This document shows, piece by piece, positions 1 to 11,796 of a DNA stretch of 64,000 nucleotides. Each line of letters opens with the position of its first letter. The first letter of the stretch is position 1. The notes beneath the pieces are model-generated. The model saw only the letters and a list, made by a program, of their open reading frames with translations. It made no database searches and was not told the origin of the DNA. The stretch is from Glycine soja (Eukaryota; Streptophyta; Magnoliopsida; Fabales; Fabaceae). The stretch is from contig NC_041011.1 in NCBI RefSeq assembly GCF_004193775.1, positions 44,151,167 through 44,215,166 of the forward strand, written 5' to 3'. Position numbers and translations under genes: made by a program.

Positions 1-735
1 GACCCAAGAATGTATGTCCTTGATCTTTTCTCTATCCTTGGAAAACTAAAGGCAGTTCATACATTCTGAGAACTTTATATATCCATTATTACGAGTTTAC
101 AACCGGAAATGTTCTGATCTCAATGCTAAAACAAAATGTTACTGAAATACGTTTCCCAAGCAAAAATAACTTCATCTTGCAACTTAATACTTTTTTACAT
201 AATTGTATGCTGTCATATTATCATAATAAAAAACAGTGCCCCTGATAGATCATTGATGCCATAATTGCTAGTTATTTTTGAAAATTGAAATGATTTAATA
301 ATATATAAAACTAATTGATTGTAGCAGCTTGTCACACCTGGCATCTTCTTCGTATGTGGCTGACAGGCTGTTGATTTGTTTGAGTTTTGTTAACTTCTGA
401 ATATCAGTGTATGCTAATTAGCAGGGTCTATTAGCCATGCATGAGCTTGATTTTTCACTTTATCACTGAATTCAAAATTTCTTATGTTTTATGTCAAATG
501 TAGTTGATGTCATAACAATTTCTATTTTGTCCAGGATGTCATTACACATTTAGGTATAGAAAATTTTCCATATATGTGATACCTATATAAGCGTGATCTC
601 ATTGGAATTTATATAGGCAGAGTTGAAAAAGAATTTTTCATTTATAATTTTCTACTTGTGATTATAACTCTTGCTATAAAGTAGAAATAACATAATGGGC
701 ACAGCTTTGACATAGTTCTTTTCAAAACATTTCAG
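1..735 (+). other. intron-like sequence of the EMF2/VRN2-like gene
   Basis: AT-rich sequence with no convincing coding segment. It ends in a pyrimidine/AG acceptor directly before the first recognisable exon of the Polycomb gene, so it is most simply intron sequence; the upstream exons lie outside the window. Confidence 0.5.
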
Positions 736-3187
736 CGTTGCCCGGTTTGAGAAGCGGCAGTTCTATCACTCTCACAAATACCAGGTGATGAGTGACAGCC
801 ATTTACTAATTTATGTTTTTGTACTTTTATTCTATTTTCATGTAAATAGGAATTGTGTTGAAGAAACCATGAACTTTATAAGTTCGATTGAGAGGCCTAA
901 ACTCAATGCTTCTGATATAAATGTGTGGAGATTCTTTGGTTCTCTTAACATTAGTTGGGAAATGTAATTTCATCCTATAGAATCAGATAGCAGTTTTTAA
1001 TTTTCTAAAACAAATTTTTATTTGCTACCTGTTTCTATCCGTTAAACAAACAAATTATCAAATATATATTTCTAGACAATGGAGATGCATGTATGAATTG
1101 GGGTTGTATGCAAGAAATATAGAAAACTATCACAATTTGAGTACATTTTTTTCTTTGATAGTTGTAAGTTTTGTTCTGACTTTGGTACAACATCAAAGTG
1201 ATGCATTTTGGCTGTCAAGCTATGCATTCTATTGGTATCATTTGTAATTATGGTTGCAGAAACTTTGCATTATGTATAATTTCACTACTATTAGTATTTA
1301 TATTGGTTTCTAGTTGTCATGAGATATGGTGACCTGAAAACAACATTCTTTTCTGTCAGACAAAACAAAACAATAAGTTCATGTTTCATTGTATTCAAAT
1401 GTCTAATGTTTACATTTAGCCAACAACTTTTAGTAGGAAAAGGCTTACTTGTCATTGTTGGTTTCTAATACTTCCCTTTGCTATCGCATGTCTGACGATC
1501 TGACTCATTTTTGTCTTTTTTTTCCGGCTTAAAAAGCCTATGGCACTTGAAGAAGCGCTATTAGATGAAGATAGTGAGGATGAAATGAATGAGGGTGCTC
1601 AGGAGATTGAAGATCGAAGGGTATGTACCATTATATAAGTGATCTCTTGTTTTGGTTTTCTACAATTTAATTTTCTTTAATTGTAATTTTTCTTGAACAA
1701 CAAAACTCTGGTAGAACTTAATAGTAATGAGTGGCTGGCAAGAGCTTAAAAGTGATATAGAATTACCTTTCTTTGAAGCTTTATCTATCTGTGACTGAGA
1801 GTCTCAATCATAAGGATTTTTTTAAACAAATTTTATTCCAGATTGTAGAAATAAATAAGCTGACCCCATACCATATTATTCTTCTTAACAGAAAAAAAAA
1901 AGTTTTTTGAATTTTAGATCATCTCCACTATAATTGTTTGGTTTAACCATGTTTTGGACCTTATTCTGAGAGCTTAGTTTTTGTGATTCCAAGTTTACAA
2001 CTTGAAAACTATCTCATGATTCATCGAATAGAATTTCAACATAGGTGTAGATTGAGGCTGAGGTTGAATTTTGAAGTCTGTTTCACCCTTAACTGTTTTT
2101 CACACTTTTTGCTATCTTTTGAGGAAGCATTGACACACACTGATATGCAGAGACTTGCTATTCTTGATGCGCCAGACCATGTGAAAGAGTTCCTATCTCT
2201 GTGGAACGCATTTATTAAGAAACATCGGTTAGTTCTTTTCGTTTTGATTCAAGTAATTCACTTCTTGTTGGATCTTCCTAGTTTTGTTTATTGTCATCAT
2301 TAACAAGTAAAATGTATATATTATATATGCTGGATGCTGAGATATGAGATATAGAAAGGTGAAATGCTTGTCCATTTTTTTTATTGTCAAATGTTAGTTT
2401 TGTTAGGAGAGATCGAACTCACAGTTTTTTTCTCTTTTTTTCTTCTTTAACCATTCAACCCACTTTATATCTCCGACATGCTTGTCCATTTGGATTTCTA
2501 CTTTCTGGTTTCAATCAATTTCTTCTAGTGGCAGAGTGCTGGCAGATGGTCACATAAATTGGGCTTGTGAAGCTTTCACAAAATATCATTCTGCTGAGTT
2601 TGCCCAGTCCAACTCGTTAGCCTGGTAACTAGCATCGATCTCTTTTGTATTTTCCCGTTTGAGACATAAGAAATTTTATACCTAACTTTGTTGTTTTCAT
2701 CATTGCCTGATGTCCTTTTTTTATTTATCAATATTTTTCTACATAATCTCTCTGTTTGTGGTGACAAGGCTTCATACATCTATACCTTAAATCTCACTAG
2801 GTGGGAGCTAACGGACACTAAGTTGTCCTTTTTATTGATTTTAACCTTAATTCAACAAACATAATCATGACAACATGTACATCTTCAAAAACAATTTTTG
2901 TCAAGATAGTTTGATTCTAATAGTTGCAATAGATTGTGCTATTTCATCACCTTTTGTGGCTTTACTTGGTCAACATGTCATGCATTATGCTCGAATTGGA
3001 TGTACAAAAATCTGGAAATAATTACGAAATTAATAATTTTGACAGGAATTGGAGAATGTTTATGATCAAACTAATTAATCAGGGTCTTCTAAAGACATCG
3101 ACCTTCGTTGCATGCAATAATATTCTCGAACAATGCCGGAAGCAGAACCAAGATCCCCAAAGGCAGAATCAAGATCCCCAAAGCTAA
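736..3187 (+). CDS. EMF2/VRN2-type Polycomb (PRC2) protein, C-terminal VEFS-box exons (5' part outside window)
   Basis: Su(z)12-class subunit of plant PRC2, which deposits H3K27me3; the VEFS-box contacts the SET-domain methyltransferase. I read five exons, 736..784, 1537..1620, 2151..2227, 2535..2624 and 3046..3187, whose GT-AG junctions keep one frame for 146 residues to a TAA stop. Diagnostic VEFS stretches are FEKRQFYHSHKYQPMALEE, an acidic EDEMNEGAQEIEDRR run, LWNAFIKKHRVLADGHINWA and FMIKLINQGLL...NNILEQC. The segment between EDRR and LWNAF (RLAILDAPDHVKEF) differs from the EMF2 version I remember. The protein ends in a short repeated tail (QNQDPQR then QNQDPQS). Orientation and order are secure; EMF2 versus VRN2 subclass cannot be decided without the N-terminal half and zinc finger. 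No lesion is visible in these exons. Confidence 0.88.
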
Positions 3188-5300
3188 AGAAAATTTAGTT
3201 TTAATTAATTCCTTCAAATCAAAACAAACGAATGGACTTCTCTTTACAAGGTGCAAATTACTGCCACCGTCTTGCGGAATCTTTTTAGTTTTAATTGTTG
3301 TCTTTGATGTACTGTTATTAGTTATTACCTTTGGTTGTACCATAAATTTGCCAAGGATAAAAATTTCAGCGGCATGGAGCTGAAGAAGTTCTTAAGCTCC
3401 CTAAGTTTTTATATTCTTGATTCATTTCTGTTAAGTGTTTGAAATTCTGCTATGCCATACTTTTTATTATTCTTGACATCAAGAACGGATTGCCAGGCTC
3501 ATATTTTCAATTTTTAGATTCCAATTTACTGAATTGAGCTCTTGATTGCAAGCCAAATTTGTCCATGCATATTTATGCAGACGTGTATCCTGCAAACTTT
3601 TGCAAAACCAGCAATCCACCAACTAGCAGAATCCCGAAACAGGCCACTCATGATCAACAATAAGTGAGGCCTAAACTAAAGTAAATTTTAAGAATTTTAT
3701 TTTATTCAAAATGATAAAGCTATGTTGAACATTTTGATCAACATCAGCAATATTTTATTTTATAAAATTAATAATAAATATTTTTTTTATCGTTGATAAA
3801 TCTAAAATTTAGTTGTCTTACTTTACTTTTTGGACCGGCTTTGAGGCCACCATGCCCATAATCTGGTGCACTCCTTCCACCTTTGGCCGAGCCATCTTTG
3901 TTCTCAATCTCACCCAACCCCATCCACCTATTGCTAGTAGTAGATCACTTGGAACAATGGTCTAAGCAGAGGGACAAATGCAAGGGTGGGCAAAGGATTC
4001 AATTTCTAATTTTATATTTTTTCTCTCTTTCACGTTATATTGTATGATATGGCTGACAAGAGATATAGGGCAAAAAACCTTACATAATATTAAGAACCAT
4101 TGAAAATTAGACTAGTCATTTAGCTATGATAAGGGCTTAATTTTTTAAATTAGGATTTGATTGAGATTAGCTATAATTTGGTTCAGTGATGCTGATGGAA
4201 CCCAATTCCCAAACTCGTGTATATTTACAACAGAGATAAATTAATCTCAAAAATAAACCTCAGTACCTAAGTAATTGAAGTTTAGTCTGTCATAGTGATT
4301 CGAAAGACAATTTATAACATCATTCCGCTTGTATCTAAAGACGAGGGTAAGGATACAGATTACTCCTTAGAAATAAGTTTAATGAGTTTTTATACGAATC
4401 AGCGATCGTGAGATGAAAAAAAATCATAAAACATTAAAAAAAAGAAGATTTCTTGACACGCAAGTTCCAAAACAGGATAGATACACCGTTGTTACCCTTC
4501 AACTTTTTTTTGGAACTAAAATATCACAGAAAAACTATTTCTCGCTGATAAATAACAACAACGGAAGATTCTACTATGTCATAAAATAAAGTGATAATGA
4601 GCATCATTTCGGTACCATGAAGTGGTTGGTTGAAATAGTGCTAAATTCAACTCCCTTAATTAAGTCTTAAGGAAGTCTTGGGGTCTTGTTTGCGAGACTG
4701 TGAATGAGAAAATCTCACGAAAGGAGATTCAGTTTCTTGATGAAAATTAATAAGAAAAAAACTAGTAAATACTTATACAATGAAAAATATGATTAGAAAG
4801 GGAAAATCTTACTAAGGAAGTTTCCCGGTGAAAATTAGTAGATGCTCTATATCTGACAAAACAATGAACATTGCTTCAGGCTTCGAAGTCCAAATTTTTA
4901 TAATTAATCTTATTAAAATACCTCTTTTTATGATGAATCAAATATTTTATTATTTTCAGGTATGCATATGGAGGGGGAGGGGGGACGTAAAATTAAAAAT
5001 TAGAAAACAAGCAAACCGATTCATAAAAAAAGGAAATAAATAAATAAATAAGAGTAGAATAAAAACACAAATGGATCGTCCTTGAATAGTCGCAGCATGC
5101 ACACAAAATTAAGACATTACAACAAGTGATGATGAGCGAACACCCACAATAAACGAAAATACAAAGAAAAGAGAGATTCAAATTCAACTTTAACGCTCAA
5201 TCATGCATTCATTCATTCATAAATGGTAAATATAAACTAACTAGACAAAGAGAGAAATATTCCACGAGATGGATACGATCATGTGCGTGCGAGTGCAGAA
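3188..5300. other. intergenic region between the Polycomb gene and oleosin
   Basis: Contains the 3' flank of the Polycomb gene and then the downstream side of the oleosin gene. Short open frames overlap each other on both strands, lack a codon-bias signal and match no family I recognise. The 4.1-5.0 kb part looks like decayed repeat sequence. Confidence 0.5.
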
Positions 5301-5744
5301 TTAAGAAGCCTGGACCCCGCTGATTTGTTGCTGTCCGTAGTCCTTGATCTCACGCGCCTTGTCCATGATCTTGTGACGCGCGCTGTCTAACTGATCCGCG
5401 CCAGGTGGTTGCTTGCCGGTGACGTACCTGTAGATCCACGCCAGCACCGTGATCGCCGCCACACCGAACCCACTCGAGGCGAGGAACCCCAGGCTCAGGA
5501 GCGCAACGGTGATTACGGCGGGGACGAGAACCGGACTGAAAATGACGAACAGCGGGGTGACGATGGTGAGGGCAATGACGGTGGCGGCGAGGATCAACGA
5601 GGCGAGGATCAAGAGGGAGCCGCCCGCTGTGACGGCGGTGGCGGCCTTGACGACCTGGTGGGTGGAGGAACGGGTTTGTTGGTGTGGATCGTTAGGGTAG
5701 CGGAGGGGGTATTGGTGTTGTGGTTGGTAGTGAAGCTCAGCCAT
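5301..5744 (-). CDS. oleosin (seed oil-body structural protein, about 15 kDa)
   Basis: Intronless gene for 147 residues. Oleosins coat seed oil bodies and stop them coalescing. A hydrophilic N-terminus rich in Gln, His, Pro and Tyr (about 1-30) precedes an unbroken hydrophobic stretch (about 33-108) with the proline knot [13 protein letters not shown] near residues 64-76, where three prolines and a serine form the hairpin turn. A short amphipathic C-terminus follows (about 109-147: [20 protein letters not shown], then DYGQQQ). Length and layout fit a low-molecular-weight seed oleosin. The coding region is clearly GC-richer than its flanks, and the antisense open frames over it are by-products of that. 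The upstream flank carries a TATA-like motif, a CACGTG G-box and RY (CATGCA) elements, as expected of a maturation-phase seed promoter. The start is the first ATG of the frame. Confidence 0.95.
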   Translation of the reverse strand: MAELHYQPQHQYPLRYPNDPHQQTRSSTHQVVKAATAVTAGGSLLILASLILAATVIALTIVTPLFVIFSPVLVPAVITVALLSLGFLASSGFGVAAITVLAWIYRYVTGKQPPGADQLDSARHKIMDKAREIKDYGQQQISGVQAS

Positions 5745-5835
5745 AATGTGTGGGAATTATGAAAATGAAAGAGAAGAGTTTTGAGTGAAGAGTGAGTGAT
5801 TAGTGTGATAGGGTTTGAGGTGGTGGGAATGGGGG

Positions 5836-5933
5836 TATAAATGGAGAAATTGGTGAATATAGGGCTGTGTGGCAACACCTGAGGAGGTGGTGTGGCACGT
5901 GTTGGAAAGCTTTTCATGCAAGGCTTGCATGCA
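5836..5933 (-). promoter_or_regulatory. seed-type promoter of the oleosin gene (TATA, G-box, RY elements)
   Basis: Upstream of the oleosin ATG (5744) on the minus strand there is a TTTATA motif at 5836..5841 and a possible second one, CTATATT, near 5860. A palindromic G-box CACGTG lies at 5896..5901. CATGCA RY motifs lie at 5915..5920 and 5928..5933, the latter inside the palindrome TGCATGCA (5926..5933). In seed-storage and oleosin promoters, RY elements bind B3 factors (ABI3/FUS3/LEC2) and G-boxes bind bZIPs. That these sites are used here is inference. Confidence 0.6.
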
Positions 5934-6519
5934 AAAACCATGCCAGGGTTTGATGACACGTTAGGTTTTGTACCTATTTTTTGTGCTTTGGTTGTTTGTT
6001 TGTTGCATGTTTTGGACCAGCCTTAACACTTTACAAGGATCGTAGGTCAACATGTGTATGTGCTGCTCTAGCTTCTATATGGCCATGTTCATGTATGTGC
6101 TAGTAGTTTATTTCAGTTTTTGTAATGAATAATTGCAATGAAAGAAAATGTAATTAATAAAACCGTTTTAATATACCAAGACAAGATATATAAAGCTTCT
6201 ACTTTCTCTAACAATTATATATATCCACAAAACGCTATCGATTTATATCAGAACGAACTCCATATAAATATATTTGCCATAAATATAACAAGGAATCATA
6301 CTCATATAGGACATTAGCATATGCATAACTAAAATAGCTCTGATTGCATAAAGCAATATTTGAGAATGAGTTCATTAGTGTAATTATTTTTTTTGATAGT
6401 AAGAATCCAACACATGCTAAAATTTTATAATAATTTTATGTACATTTATCCAACTAATTAAATTAGACCTATTGATGGTTTAACTTTTTTTATTTTTTTC
6501 TTCCAAAAAATAAGCAAAT

Positions 6520-7985
6520 ACTATGACAAGACAAACCACACACTAGTAAGTCATGTCACTCTCATTATGTAAAATCATAGGAAAATCAGTCAGAGTCATG
6601 TTATTTTGTGAGAATGCTTCAATCATGTGGGATCAATATAGGCTTAAAGGAGCACTCAAACCAGGTGTATTTATCCCTAAGGCTTACACTCCGAAGAGTC
6701 CGTCAAGGCCTCTTCCTCCTAATTCAGGTCCAACCCAGAAAACATTTTAGCACACAAACTATATCTATGAACTGTACAAAACACATGACTCCTCAATTGT
6801 TTTCAAAATAGATTTATTTCGTCGTGTTTGTGATTAAACTCGTCGGGTCCCCATAGTGATTCTCATTACAATACTCGTTGCACATTAACTCGTCGCCCTT
6901 AAAGGGTCTTAGCATTAACTCGTTGCCTTTAAAGGGTCTTATAGTCGCACGATTGTACAATTAATAGTTCATAACTCAATGCACACAATATCTCAATGCA
7001 CATATATATTATAAGTTAATACATACTCAATAAATCACATACACTCAGTCTCAATTACAATGGTATAATCCCAATTTAACACGTTATCATACCTCATGAA
7101 TCATATACACTTTACCTATGAACTATGCAATACACACGACTCTTCAATTGTTTTCAAAATAATTTTATCTCGTCGCGCTTGTGATTAAACTCGTTAGGTC
7201 CGCATAGTGGATCTCATCACAATACTCGTCGCGCAAAAACTCATCGTCCTTAAAGGGTCTTACAATTGTGTGATTGCACAATTCATAACTCACAACTCAC
7301 TACACACATCCTAATACACACGTATTTCAACATTCATCACAGGTTCAATTTATCACATATATACTCACAATTTGAATCACCATTTCATAATCTTAATACA
7401 ATAATTTATACAAAAGGTTTATTACAACATGGAGAGGTAAAATCCCTCAAATAATTTCACACAATTATATCAAAATCAATTAATCAAAACATAGGTATAA
7501 AAAAATGAAAACACCAAAAGTACTTTATTTTATCAATCAATTTGCATCAGGACATCAATATTGTATTTATAATCATAAAGGAAAAATTACAATTTAATAA
7601 ACATCCCAAAATAAACTCAATTTAATTCTCTAAGGATCGGTACACATGTTCATTCTAACTCTAATTGCGATAAACTCATCTCCTACCTCTAAGTGGGCTC
7701 ACGTGTGTATTGTGACAGCTATAGCGGCATCTCTAGTAGTTTCCTGAGATTCCTCAAGTTTTTGCTCTGGCTGCTCTGATAGGGTTTCCAATCGTTAGAG
7801 AGAAGGAGAAGGGATTGAAGCCTCCATTTTACTGTCTACGTGCGACGAGTATTTCTCCCTCCATAGACATTATTTTACAAATCCTAACAGTGAAGATGTG
7901 AGAAAATTAATCATGAACCAAGTATTAAAATTTCATCACAGTCCAACGGTTAAAAAATCCAGGATCGTTTTTTTAATTCAGTGTT
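6520..7985 (+). mobile_element. truncated fragment of the 2.4-2.9 kb LTR family (copy D)
   Basis: Aligns by eye with the middle of copy A (14.7-15.9 kb) in the same orientation. Shared blocks include GGCTTAAAGGAGCACTCAAA, the phrase around AGGTCCAACCC, and the block around CTAATTGCGATAAACTCATC. Both family ends (TGTGACACCC and TGTTACA) are missing, so this is a fragment. It has an extra local duplication of a phrase around CCTTTAAAGGGTCTTA near 6.89-6.95 kb. Confidence 0.7.
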
Positions 7986-9315
7986 TATTTTTACTCAAAC
8001 AAATTTGTTTGTTATTTTTTTTAAGAAAAAATGAGTAAAATATTTGTCAAGCGGTCTAATTTATTATTCCCGGCCCTACCATCGTATGCCAAGTAAAACG
8101 ACTGTATATTCACATTCAGAAATATGAATAGCCTGACTTCTATGATGGCAAACTATAGACAATTAATTTCTATAAGAACATCAATTAACTATGGGATGGA
8201 AAATATAAAGTCGTCCATTTATTCCATTGACTGTAAAATGGAATGTTATTTCGGGCTATTTGTCCAGGTCAAGCTTGATTAGATAGAATGGTGTTTTTCA
8301 AGAAGGAATATCCCAGCCACCATTCTTCCATATTGGCTCAATTTATATTAGTCTTTCACATTAACATTTCATGAATTTCACCAACATTAATTACTTAAGT
8401 GTCAAGCTTAATTGATTAAAATTTCGAGGAAATGAGAAGTGGAATAAAATGTCCAATTTGTCATTCTTTATTGGTGCGTATAAAATTAAATCAAGCAAAA
8501 TAGATTTTGATTAATTCAAAACAATATTCAAATAATTTAACGTTAATTTTAATATACTCAATTATTTGGTTTTATTCACTTTTAAAATAAAAACCTTTAA
8601 TAATAAAGAATTTTGTTTAGATATTTTTTAAGGTAAAAGAAACTTTTAATATGGATTTATTTTTAATCCACCAATGCGTTTTTATTACCTTTTAGATTAT
8701 GAATCAATTAATCATGAATTATACAATTACTAAATATTTTTGTTATGAAGATAAAAAGGATATGTGAAGATAAAATGAAAGAGAAATAAAGAACATATTG
8801 AATTGATGAAAAAAGATGAAAATTATACAATAAAATTTCTTAGTCATGGCCGATGTGATATAAATATGTATATTTACATTCGTATTCTAATGAATAGTAA
8901 AAAAGTAATCAGGAAATTGAGACTTTATTTAAAATATTTGAGATTTTACTTAAATATTTGAAACTCAATAATACTAGGGTTGAAGATAATTTATGAAAAA
9001 GAAGCTTATAACTTATAAAATAAATATGAAAAAGAAGATTTGAAATTCAATTATAAAATAACTCATAAATAAATATTTTAGATTTACATGATAAACACTC
9101 ACTAAAAGAGTTATATTACCCATATAACACTTTTATATATCTTTATTCTTTGCATTATTGATGGCATCTTACATGTATCTCTTTATCAATTTAATATATC
9201 TAAAAACACCGTTAATCGTCACTAATTAGGCAACTGTTATTCTCTGTCTAGCAAAACACCCTATGCTGATATGCAATGCATCAACACACGTACGTACAGT
9301 CTTACACCCTCTCCC
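7986..9315. other. AT-rich intergenic sequence without recognisable genes
   Basis: No open frame with coding character and no repeat structure I could tie to another part of the window. Confidence 0.5.
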
Positions 9316-9576
9316 TCAGCCGTTTGATAAGTGCCTCACTACTCTGTAGCACGTTCCCAAACTCTTCTTCTGCGCCAAAACGACATCTTTGGAATCGGAG
9401 TAACCTATTTCGTGCGCTGGTCTATCTGCTGCGGCGTCGTTTTCGGGTTTCGGTGTCGTGCAATCGGACAAAGACCAACCGAGTGAAACGGCGTCGCGGA
9501 GGGAGTTGAAGATGATCATGTCCCCCATCCTAAACGGCACGTCGCTCCATTGCTCAGATACACTCACACCGTTCAT
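9316..9576 (-). CDS. hypothetical 86-residue protein (possible small gene)
   Basis: I do not recognise this protein. The open frame starts at an ATG at 9576 and runs 86 codons. It sits in an island clearly richer in G and C than its AT-rich surroundings. The sequence is soluble-looking and mixed, beginning MNGVSVSEQWSDVPFRMGDM, with acidic and alanine-rich middle residues (ENDAAADRP) and a basic end; no membrane segment, signal peptide or repeat is visible. A good TATA motif (TATAAAAT on the minus strand, 9613..9620) lies about 40 bases upstream of the ATG, and the open frame on the other strand has no such context. It could be a genuine short gene, a remnant of a larger gene, or chance. Confidence 0.35.
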   Translation of the reverse strand: MNGVSVSEQWSDVPFRMGDMIIFNSLRDAVSLGWSLSDCTTPKPENDAAADRPAHEIGYSDSKDVVLAQKKSLGTCYRVVRHLSNG

Positions 9577-9612
9577 TTTAGTTTGAGAAAAAATAAAAGG
9601 GGGATTGAGAGG

Positions 9613-9620
9613 ATTTTATA
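9613..9620 (-). promoter_or_regulatory. TATA motif upstream of the 86-residue open frame
   Basis: TATAAAAT on the minus strand, about 40 bases before the ATG at 9576. That spacing would give a very short leader. Confidence 0.35.
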
Positions 9621-10410
9621 GTGTGGAGAAGTAGAAAACTTAGGTGACATATTGAGGTCCACTGTTTTAGAAGAAAAAAAATAGTCGTTTTGAATATTAT
9701 ATGCAGATAAAATTAATAACTTTTTTCATTATACATGTATTATTAAGACCTTTGTTAATTTCGTTATTTGGGATTTTAAAGCAGGAAAATGGATGATGTG
9801 TGGAACCCGAAAAATTGTGTCATGGGTGTGATGGTTGTGTTTTTACATTATCTTGCATCAACATACTAATCGTAGTTCTCATTAATAATGGTCTAAATTG
9901 ATGGCTTTACTTATAAAAATTAAATAAATTATTGAAATAATTGAATAAGAAAAAGGTATTAAATATATAGAATCACTTTTATATGTTACATGGATGTTCT
10001 AATTTACATATGTACCATTATTTGAAATTGTATGACAATTTTTATAGGAAAAGATGAAACAAAGTTTACTTAAATTCATGACTAACTATTTGAAATCTCA
10101 CAAATTTAAAATATTTTGAGTTTAGTTTTTCTTTTTCACGTAAAATGAATAACAGATTAGGAGGTTAAACATTTAGATAAATGAAAGCAATCACAGGATT
10201 TGAATATTGCTTTGATTAGCATGTGCTGACTTCAATTTCTTGTTTTTTAAGAAAAACAGAGTAACAAAAGGAAGCGTGTGTGATTTCCTGTGCTGTTATA
10301 ATTTATGTTATTACAATAAATGAAAGAGAAAACAAAACCAACAAAGGGAAAAACAAAAGAATGAGAATAACAGACAGATCAAACAAAATAGAATTGATAC
10401 ATAAAAATCT
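9621..10410. other. intergenic sequence without recognisable genes
   Basis: AT-rich. The open frame that reaches 10501 on the plus strand is partly antisense to the UGT fragment and is not a gene. Confidence 0.5.
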
Positions 10411-11015
10411 CCAACTCAGCTTTGGATTGGATGGGAAATTCAGAACCCAAATGAAAGGCAAGCCAGTGAGTTCTAACCCACTGACTAGTTCTTTGATTTG
10501 ATCATCACTCAGAAATGTCTCACTGCCAAAGGAACATAATATGACTGATTTGGCAGGAAAACTATCTAACTATTTGGACCACACTTGATGGTTCGGGGAC
10601 TAGTGGACCGGATAAAACAACCGGTTTTCGAAATTGCGTTTCTATGTAGTCTAAGTAGGGTCGTTCTATTTCCTTGCACGTTTTGAACACTATGAATGAA
10701 CACTCACCAAGGCTTAGCAACACTCCTCATGGTCGAAAAGTAGTGAAGCTTAAAGTAAAAATTGAGAGAAACCATTTTTACTTTAAAGAAAAAAGTGATA
10801 TGTGAGGTTTTATAGACATCAAGTATGATCTTTTTTAGTTTAAAAAACTAATAACAAATATTGATAGGCCTAAAGTTATTTTATTTTTGGACCGATCATG
10901 CACTCACTCGTAACCAGTAAGGTTTTCTTCACCAAATCTTGTAAAGAGTACCATGAAGTCCATGACCTCAAAGGTCTTGAGGGAAATTATATTGGAGTTT
11001 TGAGGATACCTAAAT

Positions 11016-11270
11016 TGTTGTAAAATAAGCGTAACTTACAAAATTACGGGAGATGGCTGCACACACTTTTTTTTTATTGAATGATAACCTATTTAAATAC
11101 AAATTTATTGTACAGAAAGAAACAATGATAACTTATTTCCTAAATAATAACCAATCACTAACATAACCGCTAGTAGGTAATAGAAAATAAAACAAATAAT
11201 CCTAAAAACCTGGTCAAACAATTAATAGAAAATAACAAACTAACAGACAACTGCTGATACACGTTCAACA
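11016..11270 (-). repeat. 3' LTR of the copia element
   Basis: 255 bp beginning TGTTGTAAAATAAGCG and ending ACGTTCAACA. It aligns with 13390..13613 over its length, with indels. It is preceded on the minus strand by a purine-only tract (plus-strand CTCCTCCT at 11271..11278). Confidence 0.88.
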
Positions 11271-11796
11271 CTCCTCCTAGTAGCTCAAGATTTAATGTAG
11301 TTGTATCTATGTCTATCTTAATGCTCTCTTTTTCAACACACAATGACTTTGCTTTAGTAGCTATTCGTGCAACCTCCTTGAAATTTCTTACAGCACTAGC
11401 AACTTTCTTTTCTAATTCTAGTTTAAGGACTCTTTTATCTATGAAAATAATCATTTGCTTGAAGGATGTTATACCTTGTTGGATGCTTGACTACATCTCT
11501 TTAAATCTAGAGACAATTTTATTTATCTTATTTTTTACAACTTCTAAATTATAGTCATTGTTTGTTCTCTCTGTTTCTTTTTGTTTAACTAAAGTAAGGA
11601 GTTGTTCCAATTCACCCATTAACATATCCTTTCTTTTACAAAGGATCTCTTTTTCTTTTTTATCATTTTGGATTGAATGCTCAATGGTATTATTCAATTC
11701 TAAACAAGCTTCATTCATAAATTGTGATTCAATCTCCAACTCCATCTTTTTAACCTTCAAGGCTTCAGAGGATCAAAGCCATTAGTCCATTTCTTT
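11271..11796 (-). pseudogene. intronless coiled-coil/UVR-like host gene fragment inside the copia element
   Basis: On the minus strand a single frame runs through this stretch with few stops. It encodes heptad-rich helical sequence: KVKKMELEIESQ, KEKEILCKRKDMLMGELEQL, NKINKIVSRFKEM, then a TAG stop, then SSIQQGITSFKQMIIFIDKR and LEKKVASAVRNFKEVARIAT. The last part looks like a UvrB/UvrC-type (UVR) helical motif. From memory it resembles a plant UVR/coiled-coil protein in which those two parts are further apart, so an internal piece may also be lost at the SSI junction. It is not a copia domain and occupies the place of integrase and RT. I infer reverse-transcribed capture of a host mRNA fragment; the donor gene is not named with certainty. 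Confidence 0.7.

Noticed and set aside
3089..3383. Open frames around the end of the Polycomb gene in other frames and on the minus strand
   Set aside because: They overlap the last VEFS exon, whose frame and splice phase are supported by the four preceding exons.
5409..5762. Long plus-strand open frames over the oleosin gene (117 and 83 codons)
   Set aside because: They are antisense to a clear oleosin in a GC-rich segment and encode low-complexity Gly/Glu/Asp-rich sequence without family features.
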